From IMG/VR virus record IMGVR_UViG_3300035701_000147, positions 1 through 35,022 of that record: 35,022 nt of DNA. One strand, 5' to 3'. The position numbers and the translations under genes were made by a program. This stretch comes from a virus. How positions within the stretch are numbered: the first letter of the stretch is position 1; the number at the start of each line of letters is the position of its first letter. The notes under the pieces were generated by a model, which was not told the DNA's origin, did not search any database, and saw only the letters and a list, made by a program, of their open reading frames with translations. This document shows positions 21,448-29,920 of the stretch, in pieces.

Positions 21448-21689
21448 GAGAGTATGGAAAGATAGCCGACTTCTATGCTTTTCTTATTAGGAACGGGTTG
21501 GCTAATTTTGATATCCGAGACTTAGATGCTTATTTGTGCAATCAGATAATCGAAATACTATTGCCTAAAAAGAAAGAAACGAAACCGGGTCTTGATGAAC
21601 TTGCTGATATGGAAATGCCTACAAAAGAATCTATGGAAAAGACCATGAAAAAAGTTGAAGAAATAAGGAAGAGGGAAAAACATGCCTGA
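21220..21689 (+). CDS. Tail assembly chaperone, -1 frameshift fusion (gpGT-like, ~156 aa)
   Basis: After the slip at the T-run the -1 frame continues without a stop: FVREYGKIADFYAFLIRNGL, then a domain beginning ANFDIRDLDAYLCNQIIEIL and a lysine-rich end, stopping at 21689 inside the tape-measure start. The -1 part has no good independent start (only a TTG at 21498 without ribosome site). This is the conserved G/GT arrangement of long-tailed phages; the fusion recruits tail-tube subunits to the tape measure. Confidence 0.8.
21435..21441 (+). other. Programmed -1 ribosomal frameshift slippery site
   Basis: In the zero frame the bases read AGT TTT TTT TCG TAA, so T TTT TTT (21435-21441) is a perfect X-XXY-YYZ heptamer, inside an eight-T run (21435-21442). 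After slipping back one base both tRNAs re-pair fully. The zero-frame stop lies only one codon beyond, as is common at such sites. Confidence 0.82.
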
Positions 21690-23100
21690 AGAAAGAGAAT
21701 TGTGGGTTGCAATAAAAGCTGATACTACTGCAATAAACTCTAAACTTGATGAATTAACCGGCAGGATGGTTGGTTCTGTTCAGAAAGCTCAAAATCCTAT
21801 CTTGGGAATTCTCGGCAAAATAGGCATAGCGATTGGAATTGCTTTTAGTGTCAAGAAGATTATTGATTTTGGGTATCAATCCATTACGGCCTTTTCAAAT
21901 GCTGAAAAAAGCGTATTAAGATTAAACAATACTTTGAGAAATCTCGGAGTCAGTCCTGAATCGCAAAAAAGTATAGAAGGTATTCTAACAACTCTTTCAG
22001 GGATAACAGCATTTTCTACTACGGATATAAGGTCGGCTCTTGAAGACATGACCATGAGATTTGGAAATGCTGATATTGCCGTCAAAGGACTTTATACTGC
22101 AATGGAAGTCGCAAGAGGGCAGGGAACGAATCTTGCAGAAGCGGGATTTAGCATAGGTCAAGCAATGATGGGGACTGCCCGATATTTAAAACAATTTGGA
22201 ATTGAAACCATTAAAGATAAAACGGACATGCAAATTCTGGATATGATATTGAATAAGCAAAAAGGAAATATGGAAAGTTATTCTGGAGCAGTTGGATTTT
22301 CAACAGAAAAATTGGCACTTTCTTTCCGTGATTTGAAAGAGGCAGTCGGAAAGAATATGGCAGAATCTACTAAATATGTTTCGACTTTCTTTTCTTCAAT
22401 GTTAATAAGCATGACTGCAACGATAGGCGCTTCTTCTCAAGTCTCTGCAGATTTAGACCAAGCATCTAAAAGTGGAATAGGTTTTGCAGAAAAATTAAAA
22501 GCAATGTGGTATTTAGCAAGTGAGTTCTTTCTCGCAATTAGGTCAACAATTACAGTCTTGCCTCTATTGTGGGAAGGATTAAAAAATGTTTTCAATCCTG
22601 AAAAAGCAAAAATTATTGCTGATAAAGTAAATGCGATTTATACTGGGATGTACACGGATTGGGAAAAGGGCTGGGAAGATAAAACGATGGTAGCGCAGGA
22701 TGCTCTGGTAAATCTTGGAAGCGTCGGCGTAGATGCAATGGATACATTCTGGACAGAATTAACGAAGTATCTTTCAGGAATTAAAGGCGGGGTCGAAGAT
22801 ACTGCTAATTCAATGGAAAAACTTTGGAAACCTATCTCTATCGTTGGTGGAAATGTTCCTGAACTTGTTAAATTCGTTGGCAGTTTAAGAGGTGCCGTTA
22901 TTACAACAATTAGAAAAGCACAGTTAACAGTAGATATAAATGTTCATACTGAACCAGGAACTCCAACTGGAGAAAAGCCTACTACGGAAACTAAAAAAGT
23001 TGCAAAAGCTATTGGATATGTAGCGGCTAAATTATTAAGAGAAGAATTACAGGAAGGTTATGTTTCCCATGGGATTCTTCCAATTGGAGGAGGTAGATAA
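21682..23100 (+). CDS. Tape measure protein (472 aa)
   Basis: Follows the frameshifted chaperone and overlaps its end. It has a hydrophobic segment ILGKIGIAIGIAFSVKKII (about 43-61), a helical body with Ala/Gly/Ser-rich stretches (FGNADIAVKGLYTAMEVARG, FSIGQAMMGTARYLKQFG) resembling tail tape measure domains, a second hydrophobic stretch near 285-300 and a polar C-terminus. It is short for the family. Its length should set the tail length, roughly 70 nm. Confidence 0.85.
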   Translation: MPEERELWVAIKADTTAINSKLDELTGRMVGSVQKAQNPILGILGKIGIAIGIAFSVKKIIDFGYQSITAFSNAEKSVLRLNNTLRNLGVSPESQKSIEGILTTLSGITAFSTTDIRSALEDMTMRFGNADIAVKGLYTAMEVARGQGTNLAEAGFSIGQAMMGTARYLKQFGIETIKDKTDMQILDMILNKQKGNMESYSGAVGFSTEKLALSFRDLKEAVGKNMAESTKYVSTFFSSMLISMTATIGASSQVSADLDQASKSGIGFAEKLKAMWYLASEFFLAIRSTITVLPLLWEGLKNVFNPEKAKIIADKVNAIYTGMYTDWEKGWEDKTMVAQDALVNLGSVGVDAMDTFWTELTKYLSGIKGGVEDTANSMEKLWKPISIVGGNVPELVKFVGSLRGAVITTIRKAQLTVDINVHTEPGTPTGEKPTTETKKVAKAIGYVAAKLLREELQEGYVSHGILPIGGGR

Positions 23101-23438
23101 TGGTTAATTTAGTTCCCGACAATGATTCTAAAATAGGAACATATCTTGTATCGGATAGCAAAGATATACCAAAAATCATGCAGAGTTTTGAAATGGGTTT
23201 GAATGGATTAATAGTCTATTCAAGAAAATATTATGAAAGACATCTTGTAATTGAATTCAGGTCAGAAACTGAATTGACTAATTTTACAAATGGATTAGAT
23301 GAAAATGATGGAGGATTGATTAACTATGCCGGACAAGTATATTATTATCAAGATATGAATTTGAATGAACAACATGGTGGGTCAGGGAGTTTAGACAATC
23401 CCATGTGGACTTTTACAATCGACTTGGTGAGAGAATGA
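23100..23438 (+). CDS. Tail protein of unknown function (112 aa)
   Basis: Starts in a TAATG overlap with the tape measure and AGGAGG upstream. Beta-rich; ERHLVIEFRSETELTNF and GGLINYAGQVYYYQDM. By position (directly after the tape measure) it could be a distal-tail or hub-adaptor subunit, but it is shorter than typical Dit proteins. Overlaps the next gene. Confidence 0.55.
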   Translation: MVNLVPDNDSKIGTYLVSDSKDIPKIMQSFEMGLNGLIVYSRKYYERHLVIEFRSETELTNFTNGLDENDGGLINYAGQVYYYQDMNLNEQHGGSGSLDNPMWTFTIDLVRE

Positions 23439-24493
23439 TAAATGTTAATACTAAAAGAGAAATTTCAATAGTCGCAGGAGATGCGGGGGAAATAGTTGAA
23501 CTCTCTGGTAAGAGAAGGATTATAACTTCTATCACTTATGGAAGCACTTTATTTTCAGGAGGAAGCGCGGCTATTCAATTATTTGAACCGATGGGAATTG
23601 AACCTTTGATGAGTCTTGGCGGCATCTGGCAAATTGCTATTGATGACATTGTAAGATTTCAGGGTTTTCTTACAAATGCAGGGAAGCAAAGATACAAAGG
23701 TGGAAGTCTTTTTACTTATAATCTGATTGATGTTTCAAGAGCATGGGATGTACTTTTAACAACCACCATATTCCCAACTCCTGCAAACGCTAATTATAAA
23801 GTAACTGATTTTTTAACTTCTTTGAAGAATACCGTTGGTGGATTAAGTGGAATTTATCTCAACGGAGCTGTTCCTACTAATCTTGCAAAATTTACGGATA
23901 TGTATAAAGACGGAACTTTATCGGTTACTGATTCAAGTTATCTGGCAGAAATTCAAAAGGCCTGTCAGAATATCGGGTTTCTTTTAATCGCTGATGTCGC
24001 TTTTGGAGACCTCGTGATGCTTGATGCTTTAAGTCCTTCAAGAGGAGAAATTAATATTGATTTAGATTATGTTGAAAAAGCAGATTTTGATATAGACATT
24101 CTTTCAATTCCTGCAACCGTTCTTGTAACTGACGACCTGACGCAGAAAGCAAAAGCTTATGGTTATTTAGGAACGGGGAGTGAATATGACCATAGGAACT
24201 ACGATATGACAAAAATAAATAACATTGTTTTTGCAACTGTCGTGGGAGTTGATGATAGTGCTTTGGCCGGTATTGCACAAAAGATTTATAATATTTCAAG
24301 GAAGGCATCTCAAGTTCTTACTGTGGTAAAAGCAGATTTAGAAGAACCCTACGATAGAAGGATGCTGGGTCTTGATTTAAACTGGGATGACAGTTCGAAC
24401 AGAAGAGGAGAATACACCGTATCCGAATATATGATTTCTGTGGCACCCGATAAAATAACAGCAGAAATAAAAGCATATTTGAGGGGGGGATAA
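23435..24493 (+). CDS. Putative tail hub / baseplate protein (352 aa)
   Basis: ATG 23435 (ATGA overlap with the previous stop, GGTGAGAG upstream) is preferred to ATG 23405, which has no site. The sequence has the beta-barrel-rich course of tail hubs (gp27/gpD-like): IWQIAIDDIVRFQGFLTNAG, FTYNLIDVSRAWDVLL, then a helical SSYLAEIQKACQNIGFLLIA and a later LVTDDLTQKAKAYGYLGTG. Hub proteins cap the tail tube and carry the fibres. Moderate certainty, supported by position. Confidence 0.6.
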   Translation: MINVNTKREISIVAGDAGEIVELSGKRRIITSITYGSTLFSGGSAAIQLFEPMGIEPLMSLGGIWQIAIDDIVRFQGFLTNAGKQRYKGGSLFTYNLIDVSRAWDVLLTTTIFPTPANANYKVTDFLTSLKNTVGGLSGIYLNGAVPTNLAKFTDMYKDGTLSVTDSSYLAEIQKACQNIGFLLIADVAFGDLVMLDALSPSRGEINIDLDYVEKADFDIDILSIPATVLVTDDLTQKAKAYGYLGTGSEYDHRNYDMTKINNIVFATVVGVDDSALAGIAQKIYNISRKASQVLTVVKADLEEPYDRRMLGLDLNWDDSSNRRGEYTVSEYMISVAPDKITAEIKAYLRGG

Positions 24494-24819
24494 TGCCCAT
24501 TAAATCCATTAAACAAACTGAAAGATTGATTATAACCCATCAACATTCAAATCCTCAAATAGTTATTTTAGGAACGGTGGGCGATAGTGCAGGAGTTATT
24601 ACTATTGATTTTGGAGATTATATATTTGTCGGAATGCCTGTCATCTTGGCAATTTATCCTGAAGGAGTTGCAACAGGAAAGACTGCACAACCTATTTGCT
24701 ATCATCAAGAATGGATAATTGACGGAACGGATACAAGGCTTTATACCGGAATGAAAGTTTTCTCAAATGGATTAGGGACTGCTATTCATTGGGCAGTTCA
24801 AGGAATAGTGAAAAAATAA
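24493..24819 (+). CDS. Small beta-rich tail protein (108 aa)
   Basis: Overlaps the hub gene's stop (TAATG), with GAGGGGGG before the start. Beta strands alternate with Gly/Asp turns (VITIDFGDYIFVGMPVILAI), ending in AIHWAVQGIVKK. Placement between hub and fibre genes suggests a baseplate component or fibre adaptor. Not recognised. Confidence 0.55.
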   Translation: MPIKSIKQTERLIITHQHSNPQIVILGTVGDSAGVITIDFGDYIFVGMPVILAIYPEGVATGKTAQPICYHQEWIIDGTDTRLYTGMKVFSNGLGTAIHWAVQGIVKK

Positions 24820-27060
24820 ATGGCACAGCAAACAAGAGCAGGAACTATTTTTGCTAATGATACAACCGTTGGGACGATAGCTTGGACAAGTCCTGAAAAA
24901 GTTGCAAGTTCAAATGATGATTGGGCTTCCGCTTCATTAGCAAAAGGAGTTATATCTTACTATTTAAAGGTTACAGGTTTTGGATTTTCAATTCCTGATA
25001 ATTGTATTATCAACTGGGTCAAAGTTACAGTTGAAAGACATGCAACAAATACTTTGATTTATGATTACTCGGTGAAACTTATCAAAGGTGGAACTATTCA
25101 AGGAACTGACAAACCAACTGCTACTGGTTGGCCAGCAAGTGATATAAGTGAAGACCATGGTGGAACTGACAAGTGGGGATTAACCTTACTTTATTCTGAT
25201 GTAAATGCTGATAATTTTGGTTGTGTAATTTCTGCAAAAAACTATAAATCATCAGGGACAGGCACATATATAGGATACATTGATTGTATAACAATAACAA
25301 TTGATTATGCACTTGGAAAAAGTTTATCAGTTATAACTCAAAATGTGGTTTCTTTTTCAAGTAAAAAAATATTGGAAAAACTTTTTGAATATTGTAATAC
25401 TGGAAATACAGGTGGTTATATAATATATTTAGGCACGAATGAATATAGTCAAACTTTTACTCCAGTTGAAGACCATACTATTTTATATGTAAAATTGCAA
25501 TTGAAGAGATTAGGTTCTCCAGGAAATGTTAAGATTTCTTTATTGTATGTAAATTCTTCAGGATTGCCTTGTGTAACTTATCCTATTCAAGAACAGATTT
25601 TTGATGCAAATACTTTGGCTACAACTTATCAATGGATTACTTTTAATTTTACAAACTTATTGCCTTTTTCTTCAGGCATTATGTTGGCTGTTCGTATAGA
25701 GGCTCTGGGTGGAAATTCAACTAACTATATAGTTTGGGCTTATAGAAATACAAGTGGTTATTCTGATGGATATGTTACTACTGATACTACTAAGTATCCT
25801 GATAGTGATTTTATGTTTGAAGTTTGGGGAATTTCAGCAGTTGCTACTCATTGGTATTATATTGCTAATACTGTTTATATTGGAGGGTTTTTAAAACATA
25901 GTTTTATTATAGATGTAAATGGAAATTTTCATGTTGTTTATAATAGAATTGATACCACTAATCATTATCTTTGTTATGCAAAAAGCATAGATAAAGGCAA
26001 AACTTGGACAGAAACAATAATAGCAACATATGCAAAAGCAAACTGGAGTAATGTTTATCCTTCTATATTGGTTTATAGTGGATATTTATATGTAACTGCT
26101 GGAGTAGTTGATACTTCAATTACAAATTGGAAACTTGTAGAATTTAATAAAATTTTATCTGATGGAATCTGGAGTGGAGAAACAATTATTGAAAGTGGTG
26201 TCCATTATAAAAACTTTCATGGAGGAGAAGTTGTTGGCAGTTCTATTGTGATAACGGGACATTATACTACTACAATGTATTACTCAGTTTATACTGGAAG
26301 TTGGAGTAATTTTTCTTCTTTTTTGGTAGAATCAAATGCGATAAGATATCCTTCTCATTTGATAGGTAATTTTGGGGAAGAAAGACTTTTTTACGATTTT
26401 CCTATAACTTTTGATTCTCCTTTAAAAGAAATTGATTATTCAGGTTCTTGGGGTACACCAACACAGGTTTTAGATACTGATAAAATGTTATCAAAACCAT
26501 TTGGTATTTTAGTTAATGGAGTTATGCACTTGTTTTTTGTAGAAAGACAAGGAAGTGCTACACAATACAAAATAGGTTATATAAAAGAAATTGCTGGAGG
26601 ATGGTCAGCACCGATTTATGCTTCTGATATATTTTATATATTACATGATGACTCTTGTTATATAAGAGTATTGTACAGACAAGAAGATGGAAATTTTGAT
26701 GTGGTTTTTAGCGGAAAACAATTATCAACTGGACAATATTTAACTTATTATTATCAATTTAATGGAAGTGCTTTTAGTTCTTTATATCAATTATTTGTAG
26801 GGAGCAACCTTTGTATAGTAGATTGTTTTGCAGAAGGTCAGGAAAGATATTTTACTTGTAGAGGATTATTAAACAATTGTACTACTTCTGGTTACTGGAT
26901 ATTTAATTTAAAAATGTCTAATCTATTTGTAGGAGGACAAACGATTCCAAAACTCTTACAAATTCTTATGGTAAATCTTCTGCATCTTGCAAAATGCAAA
27001 CCTATTAAGCGTTGCATGTCTTTTAATCAATTTATGAGAAATTCAAGGCGCGTAAGTTAA
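24820..27060 (+). CDS. Tail fibre / receptor-binding protein with BNR propeller (746 aa)
   Basis: Four parts are visible: a beta-sandwich (1-165); one copy of an LSV repeat (GKSLSVITQNVVSFSSKK, 166-183) shared with the next fibre gene; a jelly-roll of the SQTFTPVEDHTILYVKLQL type (about 209-340) with LGSPGNVKISLL; and from about 341 a BNR/sialidase-like propeller, with AKSIDKGKTWTETI (387-400, the S-x-D-x-G-x-T-W box) and repeated G-Y-L-Y-V / G-V-M-H-L-F-F strands. It probably binds cell-surface glycans. The last 38 residues look out of character (see findings). It starts right after the previous stop, with no clear ribosome site. Confidence 0.75.
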   Translation: MAQQTRAGTIFANDTTVGTIAWTSPEKVASSNDDWASASLAKGVISYYLKVTGFGFSIPDNCIINWVKVTVERHATNTLIYDYSVKLIKGGTIQGTDKPTATGWPASDISEDHGGTDKWGLTLLYSDVNADNFGCVISAKNYKSSGTGTYIGYIDCITITIDYALGKSLSVITQNVVSFSSKKILEKLFEYCNTGNTGGYIIYLGTNEYSQTFTPVEDHTILYVKLQLKRLGSPGNVKISLLYVNSSGLPCVTYPIQEQIFDANTLATTYQWITFNFTNLLPFSSGIMLAVRIEALGGNSTNYIVWAYRNTSGYSDGYVTTDTTKYPDSDFMFEVWGISAVATHWYYIANTVYIGGFLKHSFIIDVNGNFHVVYNRIDTTNHYLCYAKSIDKGKTWTETIIATYAKANWSNVYPSILVYSGYLYVTAGVVDTSITNWKLVEFNKILSDGIWSGETIIESGVHYKNFHGGEVVGSSIVITGHYTTTMYYSVYTGSWSNFSSFLVESNAIRYPSHLIGNFGEERLFYDFPITFDSPLKEIDYSGSWGTPTQVLDTDKMLSKPFGILVNGVMHLFFVERQGSATQYKIGYIKEIAGGWSAPIYASDIFYILHDDSCYIRVLYRQEDGNFDVVFSGKQLSTGQYLTYYYQFNGSAFSSLYQLFVGSNLCIVDCFAEGQERYFTCRGLLNNCTTSGYWIFNLKMSNLFVGGQTIPKLLQILMVNLLHLAKCKPIKRCMSFNQFMRNSRRVS

Positions 27061-27078
27061 AAGTATATAGGAGGCAAT

Positions 27079-27234
27079 ATGAATTTAAAAAAGTTTTTAA
27101 AACTTTTCAGGCGTAAAAAAGTAGAATCAGTCTTGAGAGCAAGAATTATCAGGGCTGACGGAACAATTGAAGACCTTGGAGTAATTGCAAGGGGCAAAGC
27201 AGTTAAAAATTTCACGGAGGTGAAACATGGCTGA
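27079..27234 (+). CDS. Small basic fibre-associated protein (51 aa)
   Basis: ATG 27079 follows TAGGAGG. The N-terminus is strongly basic (NLKKFLKLFRRKKVESVLRA), then RIIRADGTIEDLGVIARGKA, a short beta segment. The end contains the ribosome site of the next gene. Proteins with an I-R-A-D-G-x-(I/V)-E-D-L-G segment at this place occur in other phages beside fibre genes; no function known. Confidence 0.6.
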   Translation: MNLKKFLKLFRRKKVESVLRARIIRADGTIEDLGVIARGKAVKNFTEVKHG

Positions 27235-27580
27235 TGTAACAGTCTTAACGCAAAAAGGTGAAGAGTGGGTCGTTGATTTAATGGCCGCAGTAACGCAGTA
27301 TGGAACTTGGGGAACAGGTGCAGGAACAGCCGCAAAAGGTGATACTACGATGTTCACAGAAGGAAGTGAGGCAAGAGTTTCAACTACGATTACTCAACCC
27401 GTTGCTGATAAGATTCAGCATGTATGGTTGATGACTGCCGATGCAGGAAAGACCATAACAGAGGCGGGAATTCTATCTGCTTCAACTTCTGGAACTATTT
27501 ATTATCATGCTTCCTTTACAGGAATTGTATTGAGTTCGGGTGATAAAATAGAATTCACTCTTCAAAATGAGGTAACCTAA
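27227..27580 (+). CDS. Tail fibre accessory / virion protein (117 aa)
   Basis: Typical features: YGTWGTGAGTAAKGDTTMF (about 25-43), then SEARVSTTITQ, and a beta end (TITEAGILSASTSGTIYYHA; GDKIEFTLQNEVT). Short proteins with a W-G-x-G-x-G-xx-A-xx-D-T-x-(L/M) segment are common next to tail fibres, where they may act as a receptor-binding or head-fibre domain. ACGGAGGTG upstream. A hairpin follows the stop. Confidence 0.65.
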   Translation: MADVTVLTQKGEEWVVDLMAAVTQYGTWGTGAGTAAKGDTTMFTEGSEARVSTTITQPVADKIQHVWLMTADAGKTITEAGILSASTSGTIYYHASFTGIVLSSGDKIEFTLQNEVT

Positions 27581-27584
27581 ATTA

Positions 27585-27615
27585 AGGGGTCAGGGATATA
27601 AAATTCCTGACTCTT
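27585..27615 (+). terminator. Intergenic hairpin, possible partial terminator
   Basis: A 12-bp stem (27585-27596 with 27604-27615, three G-U pairs) built on GTCAGG/CCTGAC, with a 7-base AU-rich loop. It sits between two fibre genes and is followed by CATTTG rather than a U-run, so termination would be weak. It could define an mRNA end or limit expression of the repeat fibre gene. Confidence 0.5.
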
Positions 27616-27628
27616 CATTTGAGGTAAA

Positions 27629-29395
27629 ATGGCACATACTTACGACACAAAAGCTGAGACTAATGGCTCTGCAAATCCATTAACTCTGGCTTATACTTGT
27701 GGGACTGGGGCGACCCTATTAGTCCTTTGTATTGTTGTTTCAGGCTCGACTAACAGGACTGGAGGAAATCCAACTTATAACGGAGTTGGGATGACGCCTG
27801 TATATGAAAATATTAAATATGCTTCGTCTCCTGAAAACTCCGTGAGTATGTATTATTTGTTAAGCCCTCCGACTGGAAGTGCCTACGATATTTCAGTTCC
27901 AAATTCTGGTTCGCTAACAATGTGGTTGTCTGCTTCATCTTACAAAGCCCAAAGTGGTTACACAAGCACCTACGATGTAGGAAAGACAAACACAGGACTT
28001 TCTGCTAACCCTTCGGATTTGATAACTACGACAGTTGACGGAGATGTATGTGTCCAAGTCGTTGGAGATGGCTATAAAGATGTTCCTTCTGGACAAACTC
28101 ATACTTGGTTAAACGACCACGACTTCGGGGCAAATGTTGGGGCAAATCAATATGCCTTACAGGCAACTGCTGGCAATATTACAATGGGCTTTACTGAGTC
28201 TTCCGATGACTGGCAAATGATTACTGCATCGTGGAAAGAAGTTCTGGGAGCAACTCAAAAAGCACTTTCAGTTGCTATGTCTAATGTTTTATCAAGAGTA
28301 TTGAAGACTTCAAAGCGACCCTCTGTAACTATGTCAAATGTTCTCACAAAAGTAAGGAAAATAAGCAAGTTTCCTTCTAAACAAATGATAAATAATGTTG
28401 TTTTAAGTAAGGGAAGATTTAAAGCAATTTCAGTAATGATGACTAATGTTTTGGTTCTTATAAGACACTTTGTTTTTTCTAAAATACTTTCAGTTATATT
28501 AACCTCGGTTTTGAATATAAAGAGAAAGATAAGTAAGTTTCCTTCAATAGTTTTAATTTCAGTTTTATCTACTCGGAGAAAAATATCTAAAAATCTTGTA
28601 ATAACTATGACCAATGTGCTTTCTAAAATTAGGAAGATTTCAAAAGCATGTTCAGTTGTTATGATAAATATTTTGACAATACTAAAGAAAAGAACTTGGA
28701 TAAAAATTTTATCAGTTATCTCTCAAAATCTTATTGTGATGAAAAAGACTGCAAAGAAAATCCTTTTACTTGTTTCCACTTATGTTATTAGTTTTACTTA
28801 TGCAAAGATTTGGTTAAAAGGATTGTCTATTGCAATACAGAATATTTTATCTTTTGCAAAGCAGGTTATCTCTGGTGTTATATCAAAATCATTAAGCGTA
28901 ATTTCAACAAATATTTTATCTGTTCAAAAAGGTATTAGAAAAATAATTTCAGTTGTAATGATTAATATTCCATCTCTGGCAAAAAACATTATCTCAAGCA
29001 TTATTCACAAATTGCTTATTGTAACTTCTGTGAATATTTTATCTTTAAGAAGGAACATTAAAAAGACGATTTCAGTTATTACTGTGATGGTATTGAGTTT
29101 TATCGCAAGAAGCACAGCAGTTATATATAAAGGATTTACTGTTTCTATCGTCAACATTGTTTATATGAACAAGAAACTTTTTATTGAATTAAATGTTATA
29201 ATGATTAATGTGCTATCCATTGTCGCAAAGTTTGTAGAAAGAGTTCTTAGCAAGAAAGGGACTATTTTGAGAATGACCAAGAAAGATACAGAACTTTTGG
29301 AAAATAAAGCTGTATTGAAAAAAGATAATATTCAAGAAATAAGTAATAAAGATAAAACAGTAAAATTAATTGAGAAGCGAGGTGAATTACAATGA
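27629..29395 (+). CDS. Repeat-built fibre-like protein (588 aa)
   Basis: Residues 1-207 are a beta-sandwich module common in virus fibres (LTLAYTCGTGATLLVLCIVV near the start, TYNGVGMTPVY, WQMITASWKEV at the end). Residues 211-543 consist of about 17 degenerate units of 18-23 residues with the core (L/I)SV-x-M-x-N-(V/I)-LS followed by a basic segment such as RKISK. The last 45 residues are a charged tail. Hydrophobic 11-residue strands alternating with lysine clusters suggest a beta-solenoid or stacked-strand shaft rather than membrane helices. Function in adsorption is inferred from location. GAGGT before the start. Confidence 0.7.
   Translation: MAHTYDTKAETNGSANPLTLAYTCGTGATLLVLCIVVSGSTNRTGGNPTYNGVGMTPVYENIKYASSPENSVSMYYLLSPPTGSAYDISVPNSGSLTMWLSASSYKAQSGYTSTYDVGKTNTGLSANPSDLITTTVDGDVCVQVVGDGYKDVPSGQTHTWLNDHDFGANVGANQYALQATAGNITMGFTESSDDWQMITASWKEVLGATQKALSVAMSNVLSRVLKTSKRPSVTMSNVLTKVRKISKFPSKQMINNVVLSKGRFKAISVMMTNVLVLIRHFVFSKILSVILTSVLNIKRKISKFPSIVLISVLSTRRKISKNLVITMTNVLSKIRKISKACSVVMINILTILKKRTWIKILSVISQNLIVMKKTAKKILLLVSTYVISFTYAKIWLKGLSIAIQNILSFAKQVISGVISKSLSVISTNILSVQKGIRKIISVVMINIPSLAKNIISSIIHKLLIVTSVNILSLRRNIKKTISVITVMVLSFIARSTAVIYKGFTVSIVNIVYMNKKLFIELNVIMINVLSIVAKFVERVLSKKGTILRMTKKDTELLENKAVLKKDNIQEISNKDKTVKLIEKRGELQ
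28259..29257 (+). repeat. Coding repeat array (about 17 units of 54-69 bp)
   Basis: The DNA for residues 211-543 repeats the protein unit with heavy divergence. The best-conserved nucleotide stretches code for the basic junctions, e.g. AAGTTTCCTTC at 28366-28376 and again at 28533-28543. Unit lengths run 18, 18, 18, 20, 18, 18, 18, 20, 18, 20, 23, 18, 23, 18, 22, 19 and 23 residues, with a tendency to alternate short and long in the second half. Confidence 0.7.
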
Positions 29396-29697
29396 TTGAA
29401 ATTTTTCAAGGTAGTGAGTTTTCTTTTCCGATTGAGATTTTAAACTATGATGGTTCAGGAAAAGTTTTGACAGAATTTACAATCAAAGCAGGAATAAGAT
29501 TTCAAGGAGAAACTATTCTTATTAAAGAATGCGCTATCGAGGATGTCGGATTGATTTCTCTTCCTTTGCTACCGGAGGATACTGCAGTAATAGGGATTTA
29601 TGTTGTTGAGATAAGACTTGAGAAAACAGGATATAATGAACCATGGGGACAATTCAGTTATGAAATTATAGAGAGTATAATTTTGCAAGGAAGTTAA
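29392..29697 (+). CDS. BppU-like baseplate/fibre adaptor domain (101 aa)
   Basis: An immunoglobulin-like beta protein: IEIFQGSEFSFPIEILNYDG at the start, LTEFTIKAGIRFQ, and YVVEIRLEKTGYNEP...FSYEI at the end. This is the course of BppU/tail-fibre N-terminal adaptor domains, normally starting with a strand that reads V-x-x-G-D-x-x-x-x-x-x-x. It overlaps the repeat fibre stop in ATGA and has GAGGTG before it, so the two may form one fibre complex. Confidence 0.55.
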   Translation: MIEIFQGSEFSFPIEILNYDGSGKVLTEFTIKAGIRFQGETILIKECAIEDVGLISLPLLPEDTAVIGIYVVEIRLEKTGYNEPWGQFSYEIIESIILQGS

Positions 29698-29698
29698 A

Positions 29699-29920
29699 AT
29701 GAAAAACAATAATTCATTGCAGGAAATTGAAGCAATCATTGTGGAGAAAAGAGCAAAGATAAAAAATGGGATATTGTTGGATTATGTTGAGTTGTTATTT
29801 TTAAAAAATGCTATAATAGTTGATGAGAAGTTCCAAACAATAAATAGTGGGATAGCTGAAATTTCAAAAAGTTTAAAGGATTTAAGAATAGATTTAGGAT
29901 ACAGGAATGGAAAGACTTGA
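29699..29920 (+). CDS. Small helical hypothetical protein (73 aa)
   Basis: Starts one base after the previous stop, with AAGGAAG upstream. Helical throughout (SLQEIEAIIVEKRAKIKNG; IAEISKSLKDLRIDLGYR). It precedes an XhlA-like gene and overlaps it by 14 bases, so it may belong to the lysis/anchoring cassette. An extended -10 sequence (TGCTATAAT, 29809-29817) lies inside it. Confidence 0.55.
   Translation: MKNNNSLQEIEAIIVEKRAKIKNGILLDYVELLFLKNAIIVDEKFQTINSGIAEISKSLKDLRIDLGYRNGKT

Noticed and set aside
21498-21689. Separate gene with TTG start after the tail chaperone
   Set aside because: No ribosome site; the frame joins the preceding gene through a perfect slippery heptamer, so it is the frameshift extension.
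28255-28614. 119-codon minus-strand frame across the repeat array
   Set aside because: A by-product of the repeats being free of antisense stops; no start signals.
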